Source: Pseudomonadota bacterium
GTDB taxonomy: Bacteria; Pseudomonadota; Gammaproteobacteria; Burkholderiales; Burkholderiaceae_E
Assembly (NCBI GenBank): GCA_023389055.1
Contig: JAEWFA010000029.1
Span: 1-18,170 of the forward strand
Reading direction: 5' to 3'
Length of the DNA: 18,170 nucleotides
Shown: positions 14,386-18,170 of the stretch, piece after piece
How the letters are laid out: every line of letters begins with the position of its first letter
Numbering within the stretch: position 1 is the stretch's first letter
The notes under the pieces: model-generated
What the model was told of the DNA's origin: nothing
Databases searched by the model: none
The model's input: the letters and a program-made list of their open reading frames with translations, nothing else
Position numbers and translations under genes: made by a program

Positions 14386-15867
14386 TTGGCGCACGCGCTG
14401 ATCGTCGAAGACGACGAGAATTCGGCGGAGATGCTGGCGGAGCTCGTGTCGGCCGAAGGTTTTTCGACCGCCACCGCCGGCAGCCTGCACGATGCATGCA
14501 GGCAATACGCGTTCCGGCAGCCCGACATCGTGCTGCTCGACCTGTCGCTGCCAGACGGAAACGGCATCGAACTGTTCGACCGGGTCGAGCGCAACGAGGC
14601 CTGCGAGATCGTGCTGATCACCGGGCACGCGACGCTCGAGACGTCGATCCAGGCGCTGCGGCTCGGCGCGGCCGACTATCTGCTCAAGCCGGTCAACGTC
14701 CCCCGCTTGCGCCAGATCCTCGCGCGCGCGAGCGGCAGCCCCGAAGCGCGCGGTCGGCTGGCCAGTGAACGCATCCACGTCGATGCCGAAGGCCGCTTCG
14801 GACGCCTCTGGGGCAAGTCACCGGCGATGCGCGAGATCTATCACCAGATCGCTCGCGTCGCGCCGACCGCCGTCACGGCGCTGATCACCGGCGAGAGCGG
14901 AACCGGAAAGGAAGTCGTTGCGGAGACGATCCACGACCTCTCCAAGCGCGCCAAGGCGCCCTTCCTCGCGATCAACTGCGGTTCGATCTCGCCGCAGCTG
15001 ATCGAAAGCGAGCTCTTCGGACACGAGAAGGGGAGCTTCACGGGGGCACTGCGCCAGCATCGCGGTTTCTTCGAACGAGCCGACGGCGGAACGCTGTTCC
15101 TCGACGAGATCACCGAGATGCCGATGGAGCTTCAGGTCAAACTGCTGCGCGTGCTCGAGACCGGCGCGTTCGTCCGCGTGGGCTCCGATGCGGTGATCAA
15201 CGTCGACGTGCGCATCGTTGCCGCCACCAACCGCGCTCCGGCCGAGGCGGTATCGAGCGGCAAGCTGCGCGAGGATCTCTACTACCGGCTCAACGTCTTC
15301 CCCATCGAGTTGCCACCCCTTCGCAAGCGGCTCGAAGATGTCCCGCTGCTCGCGGAACATTTCCTCGCCGGGCTGAACGAGCGCGAAGGCGCGACCAAGC
15401 GCCTGAGCAACAGCGCGCTGGCGGCGCTCGCCGCGTACCGATGGCCCGGCAACGTGCGCGAGTTGCGCAACGCCGTGCATCGCGGCTTCATCCTTGCCGA
15501 GGGCGACGTCATCGAGGTCGCAAACCTTCCTATCGGCGCGGCGAGCATCGCGCCGCCGGTCGTCGCGGACGAGGTGCCCGCAGCGCCCGCGGCCGCGCCG
15601 GCGCAGACTCCGCCCCCGCCCGGCAACCCCGCTTCGGGCGCCGCGGCGCCCGGCGTCACTCGCGCGTCCGCTTCGCAGATACCGCCCGCCAACGGGCGCA
15701 ACCTGCTCGACATCGCCGTCGGCACCTCGATCGCCGACGCCGAGCGCACCTTGATTCTCGCCACCGTGGAGCACTGCGGCGGCCACCGGGAACGGGCCGC
15801 CGCGATGCTAGGCATCAGCGCAAAGACGCTGTACAACCGGCTGAAGGGGTATTCGGAAGAAAAGTGA
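14386..15867 (+). CDS. NtrC-family sigma54-dependent response regulator
   Basis: A 493-residue bacterial enhancer-binding protein. The receiver (1-115) has D9-D10, acceptor D52 (LLDLSLPD), T79 and K101. The AAA+ domain (about 142-375) has Walker A GESGTGKE at 169-176, sigma54-contact loop GSFTGA at 216-221 (Ser instead of the more usual Ala), Walker B TLFLDEI at 236-242 and YRWPGNVRELRN at 351-362. An unusually long Ala/Pro-rich linker (388-436) leads to a Fis-type helix-turn-helix at about 465-490 (GHRERAAAMLGISAKTLYNRL). It activates RpoN promoters when phosphorylated. It has no full kinase gene next to it in the operon, only the ATPase-less HisKA-receiver gene 31 nt upstream. It converges on rpoN. 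Its TGA stop lies inside the first unit of the repeat spacer. Confidence 0.96.
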   Translation: MAHALIVEDDENSAEMLAELVSAEGFSTATAGSLHDACRQYAFRQPDIVLLDLSLPDGNGIELFDRVERNEACEIVLITGHATLETSIQALRLGAADYLLKPVNVPRLRQILARASGSPEARGRLASERIHVDAEGRFGRLWGKSPAMREIYHQIARVAPTAVTALITGESGTGKEVVAETIHDLSKRAKAPFLAINCGSISPQLIESELFGHEKGSFTGALRQHRGFFERADGGTLFLDEITEMPMELQVKLLRVLETGAFVRVGSDAVINVDVRIVAATNRAPAEAVSSGKLREDLYYRLNVFPIELPPLRKRLEDVPLLAEHFLAGLNEREGATKRLSNSALAALAAYRWPGNVRELRNAVHRGFILAEGDVIEVANLPIGAASIAPPVVADEVPAAPAAAPAQTPPPPGNPASGAAAPGVTRASASQIPPANGRNLLDIAVGTSIADAERTLILATVEHCGGHRERAAAMLGISAKTLYNRLKGYSEEK

Positions 15868-15927
15868 ATGGTGAAGGGTGAAGGGTAAAAAAGGGGGCGC
15901 CGGCAAAGCCGGGCCTTCACCATTCAC
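15864..15927. repeat. 14-bp inverted repeat around a GC hairpin between convergent genes
   Basis: GTGAATGGTGAAGG (15864-15877) is perfectly complementary to CCTTCACCATTCAC (15914-15927). Inside is a smaller stem CCGGC-AAA-GCCGG (15900-15912) preceded by a run of six A. It starts at the stop codon of the sigma54 activator. It probably acts as a two-way terminator, although the T-run is not in the classic place. Confidence 0.75.
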
Positions 15928-15971
15928 CCTTCACCCTTCACCCTTCACCCTTCACCCTTCACCCTTCACGT
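15916..15971. repeat. Heptad tandem repeat (TTCACCC)n at the rpoN 3' end
   Basis: Eight head-to-tail 7-bp units: TTCACCA, six exact TTCACCC, and a final TTCACGT that includes the rpoN stop codon. On the rpoN-sense strand this is (GGGTGAA)n directly after the stop, with seven regularly spaced G-runs that could form a G-quadruplex in RNA. The opposite arm at 15864-15885 carries the same heptad in inverse orientation. Confidence 0.95.
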
Positions 15972-17390
15972 CCTTTGCGCCATCGCGATCATCCGCCTCG
16001 CTTCGACCGGCGGGATGCCGATCGCGTCGCGATACTTCGTCACCGTGCGACGCGCCACGCTGGCGCCGCGCTGCTCGAGTTGCCGGGTGATGCGGATGTC
16101 CGACAACGGCTGGTTCGGGTCCTCGGCCTCGACGATGTCGCGGATCAGCGTCTGGATTGCCCGCGGCGAGATGCGGTAGCCGTCGCCGCTGACGAGTCGG
16201 CTGCCGAAGAAATGCTTGAACTCGATGAGCCCGCGTGGCGTGGCCATGTACTTGCCGCTGGTCACGCGCGAGACGGTGGATTCGTGCACCCCGACTTCGG
16301 CGGCGATGTCGCGCAGATGCAGCGGACGAATGGCGACGTCCCCGTGCTCGAAGAATCCCTGCTGCGTGGCGACAATGGCGCTTGCCACTTTCAGGATCGT
16401 CTCGGCGCGCTGCTCGATACTGCGCAACAGCCATCGCGCCTCGGTGAGCTGCGTGCCCATCGGCGTCGACGACCAGCCGCGGTCACGACGCACCGCGTCG
16501 GCATACAGGCGATTGATGCGCAACCGAGGCGAGGCCGCGCTGTTCGGAAAGGCGACCCAGCGCCCGCGCACCTTGCGCACGGTGACGTCGGGAACGACGT
16601 GTTGCGGCTCGTTGGAGCCGAAAGTGGAGGCCGGGCGCGGCGACAGGCTGCGGATCAATTGATTCGCCTGTGCGAAATCGGACTCGCTGCAGCCGAGCAT
16701 CCGCGTGATGCGCACCGTGTCGTGTGCGGCGAGAAGATCGAGATGCGACTCGACGATGCGCATCGCCAGCGAAAGCGCCGGCGTGTCCGACGGTTGCGCG
16801 CGCAACTGCAGCATCAGGCACTCGGACACCGAGCGCGCGCCGACGCCGGCCGGGTCCAGGCTCTGCACGAACGACAATGCGATCTCGAACTCGCGCACCA
16901 GCGTTCGCGATCCGGGTTCCACGAGTTCGACGATTTCCTCGAGCGAATCGCGCAGGAAGCCGTCCTCGTCGAGAGCCTCGATCAGCACCTGCGCGAGCGC
17001 GAGGTCGCGCTCGCCCAGTCCGCTGACGTTCACCTGGCCCAGAAGATGATCGCGCAGCGAATGCGGCGCCGGGGCGAGCAGCACCGGGTCGTCGGGCGAA
17101 CGCTCGTTGCTGTGGCTGCTCCCCGTGGAGGACCAGGTCAACTCGCGTTCGGGATCGACGAATTCCTCGCCCTCTTCGTCGTTCGAGCGGGAGTCGACCG
17201 ATTCACCTTCGTCTGTGCTGGTTTCGTCGAGCGCGTCGTCGCTCTCGAGCAACGGGTTGGTCGACAAGGCCTGCGCAATCGCCTGCTCGAGCTCCAGCGC
17301 GGACATCTGCAGCATCTTCAACCCTTGCTGCATCTGCTGGGACAGCGCGGCGCCCTGGGTGGCGCGCAGCTGCAAACCGGGTGCGTGCAT
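15966..17390 (-). CDS. rpoN: RNA polymerase sigma-54 factor RpoN
   Basis: A 474-residue sigma54, usual length. Region I at 1-50 is Gln/Leu-rich (LSQQMQQGLKMLQMSALELEQAI, then TNPLLE). Region II at about 50-100 is acidic. The core-binding domain follows (SLDPAGVGARSVSECLMLQL at 177-196), then the HTH region with HESTVSRVTSGKYMATPRG, and the RpoN box ARRTVTKYRD at 446-455 near the C-terminus. It directs core polymerase to -24/-12 promoters, which need an AAA+ activator such as the convergent neighbour. AGGA lies 9 nt before the ATG at 17390. A consensus sigma54 promoter lies just upstream. The usual neighbours (lptB upstream, hpf and ptsN downstream) are absent, so this may be a second or relocated rpoN copy (inference). 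Confidence 0.98.
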   Translation of the reverse strand: MHAPGLQLRATQGAALSQQMQQGLKMLQMSALELEQAIAQALSTNPLLESDDALDETSTDEGESVDSRSNDEEGEEFVDPERELTWSSTGSSHSNERSPDDPVLLAPAPHSLRDHLLGQVNVSGLGERDLALAQVLIEALDEDGFLRDSLEEIVELVEPGSRTLVREFEIALSFVQSLDPAGVGARSVSECLMLQLRAQPSDTPALSLAMRIVESHLDLLAAHDTVRITRMLGCSESDFAQANQLIRSLSPRPASTFGSNEPQHVVPDVTVRKVRGRWVAFPNSAASPRLRINRLYADAVRRDRGWSSTPMGTQLTEARWLLRSIEQRAETILKVASAIVATQQGFFEHGDVAIRPLHLRDIAAEVGVHESTVSRVTSGKYMATPRGLIEFKHFFGSRLVSGDGYRISPRAIQTLIRDIVEAEDPNQPLSDIRITRQLEQRGASVARRTVTKYRDAIGIPPVEARRMIAMAQRT

Positions 17391-17434
17391 CGGAAAAGTT
17401 CCTTCCGGGTGTTCTACTTCGGATAACCCTGTTC

Positions 17435-17451
17435 ATGCAAGGTCCGTGCCA
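17435..17451 (-). promoter_or_regulatory. Consensus sigma54 (-24/-12) promoter upstream of rpoN
   Basis: On the minus strand: TGGCACG (17451-17445), four bases GACC, then TTGCAT (17440-17435). All fixed positions of the sigma54 consensus TGGCACG-N4-TTGCW match, with the GG to GC spacing correct. With C17437 as -12, transcription would start near 17425, giving a 35-nt leader to the rpoN ATG at 17390 with its AGGA site inside. RpoN would thus activate (or, by occupancy, limit) its own gene with an enhancer-binding protein. Confidence 0.85.
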
Positions 17452-17542
17452 ATGGCGATCGCCGCAGCAGATCAAGGACTTGCGACAAATCCGCACGCGG
17501 AACTCGGTAAAGGCGTCTGGCTCCGGTAAGCGCGGGCGGCAA

Positions 17543-17558
17543 ACGACGATCCCGTCGT
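17543..17558. promoter_or_regulatory. Inverted repeat, possible upstream activator site
   Basis: ACGACG-ATCC-CGTCGT, a perfect 6-bp inverted repeat about 125 bp upstream of the predicted rpoN sigma54 start. That is a normal enhancer distance. It is also 24 bp before the divergent EamA ATG, so it may be an operator for that gene. One site only; weak evidence. Confidence 0.35.
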
Positions 17559-17581
17559 GCAACACGGTATCCTTCGTGGCC

Positions 17582-18170
17582 ATGTCCGCCCCTGCGTTGC
17601 CGCGATGGCTCGGCGCTGCGCTGCTGCTGCTGATCGCCACGACCTTCGCCAGCAACCACGTAGCGGCGCGCGTGGCCTTCGATCACGGCGCCAATGTCAC
17701 GACTGCAGTTGCCGTGCGATCGACGGGAGCGGCGCTGTTCGTCTGGACGCTGCTGCGCGGCGCGCGCGTGCCGCTGCGTCTGGCGCAGCCCGTGCTCGTG
17801 CGTGCGCTGGTAACCGGCGCGCTGCTGTCGGTGCAGAGCCTTTGCCTGTACTCCGCCGTCGCACGCATTCCGGTCGCGCTGGCTCTGCTCGTGTTCAATA
17901 CCTTTCCGATGATGCTCGGCCTGCTCGCGTGGGCGACCGGCACCGGGAGGCCGAAGCCGCGCGCCTTCCTCGCAATGGCGCTGGCGCTCTTCGGACTGGC
18001 GCTCGCGCTCGACGCGTTCGGCTGGACCGGCAACGCCGCGCACGCCGGCGGCGCCGAAATGGCCTCCGGCGTCGTTCTCGCCGCGATTGCAGCACTGGCG
18101 TTCGCCGCCGTGCTGCTGCTCACCACGCGCTGGCTCGCCGACACCGACGGACGACTGCGCAGTTTCGTGC
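17582..18170 (+). CDS. EamA/DMT-superfamily transporter, partial (runs off the window)
   Basis: The first 196 residues of a drug/metabolite transporter-type membrane protein, cut by the window end. Hydrophobic helices lie at about 9-26, 38-55, 72-92, 96-117, 124-142 and 156-179. The first helix carries LLLLIATTFASNHVAARVAF, typical of EamA domains, where a conserved polar stretch follows the first helix. Such proteins export metabolites or amino acids; the substrate is unknown. The ATG at 17582 starts directly before the first helix, with no strong Shine-Dalgarno. It is divergent from rpoN, sharing a 191-bp intergenic region that holds the sigma54 promoter and the inverted repeat at 17543. 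Confidence 0.88.
   Translation, partial: MSAPALPRWLGAALLLLIATTFASNHVAARVAFDHGANVTTAVAVRSTGAALFVWTLLRGARVPLRLAQPVLVRALVTGALLSVQSLCLYSAVARIPVALALLVFNTFPMMLGLLAWATGTGRPKPRAFLAMALALFGLALALDAFGWTGNAAHAGGAEMASGVVLAAIAALAFAAVLLLTTRWLADTDGRLRSFV

Noticed and set aside
15916..15971. CRISPR array
   Set aside because: The units are 7-bp head-to-tail repeats with no spacers and there are no cas genes.

Overview
The window is GC-rich and gene-dense. It carries Shine-Dalgarno-led genes of a Gram-negative proteobacterium: RND efflux, Lol-type lipoproteins, RpoN, a CHASE hybrid kinase and a c-type cytochrome lipoprotein. Gene content and style suggest a betaproteobacterium (Burkholderiales or Rhodocyclales-like). 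That placement is inference, because no rRNA or other marker is present.

Region 1 (1-6511, minus strand) is an efflux operon: membrane-fusion protein, RND permease, small DUF2892 membrane protein and a CsoR/RcnR-family repressor, followed by a cardiolipin synthase-like phospholipase D. The permease and DUF2892 genes share an ATGA overlap. Just upstream of the operon is a sigma70-like promoter with a 17-bp spacer that largely holds a perfect inverted repeat, CATACCC-N4-GGGTATG, of CsoR-operator type. The predicted transcription start falls on the A of the first ATG. The repressor has two cysteines but lacks the usual distal His/Cys ligands.

Region 2 (6521-8663) is an envelope and stress group. 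On the minus strand are CsbD, DUF1328, a glycine-zipper lipoprotein and a lipoprotein cytochrome c with a long disordered tether, ending in a strong intrinsic terminator. A BON-domain lipoprotein lies on the plus strand.

Region 3 (8647-15867) is a signalling island. It holds a CHASE hybrid histidine kinase (minus) with a degenerate receiver, a single-domain response regulator (plus), an AI-2E/PerM-family membrane protein (minus), a HisKA-receiver protein with no ATPase domain, and an NtrC-type sigma54 activator (both plus). Between the kinase and the lone receiver are three hairpins in a row ending in a U8 terminator on the plus strand. The linker is C-rich and resembles anti-Shine-Dalgarno sequence. 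This is a candidate small RNA or a leader/attenuator.

Region 4 (15864-18170) holds rpoN, convergent with the sigma54 activator and separated from it by an inverted, heptad-repeat-rich spacer in which both stop codons lie. A full-consensus sigma54 promoter (TGGCACG-N4-TTGCA) lies directly upstream of rpoN, implying that RpoN controls its own gene. A divergent EamA-type transporter runs off the window end.

Two hypotheses stand out. One is a thiol- or sulfur-responsive efflux operon controlled by an atypical CsoR. The other is a distributed phosphorelay in which a kinase with a defective receiver and a kinase-less HisKA-receiver protein complement each other and feed a sigma54 activator next to a self-regulated rpoN. 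There are no gaps over 300 bases between genes, and no tRNA, rRNA, CRISPR array or insertion sequence was seen.
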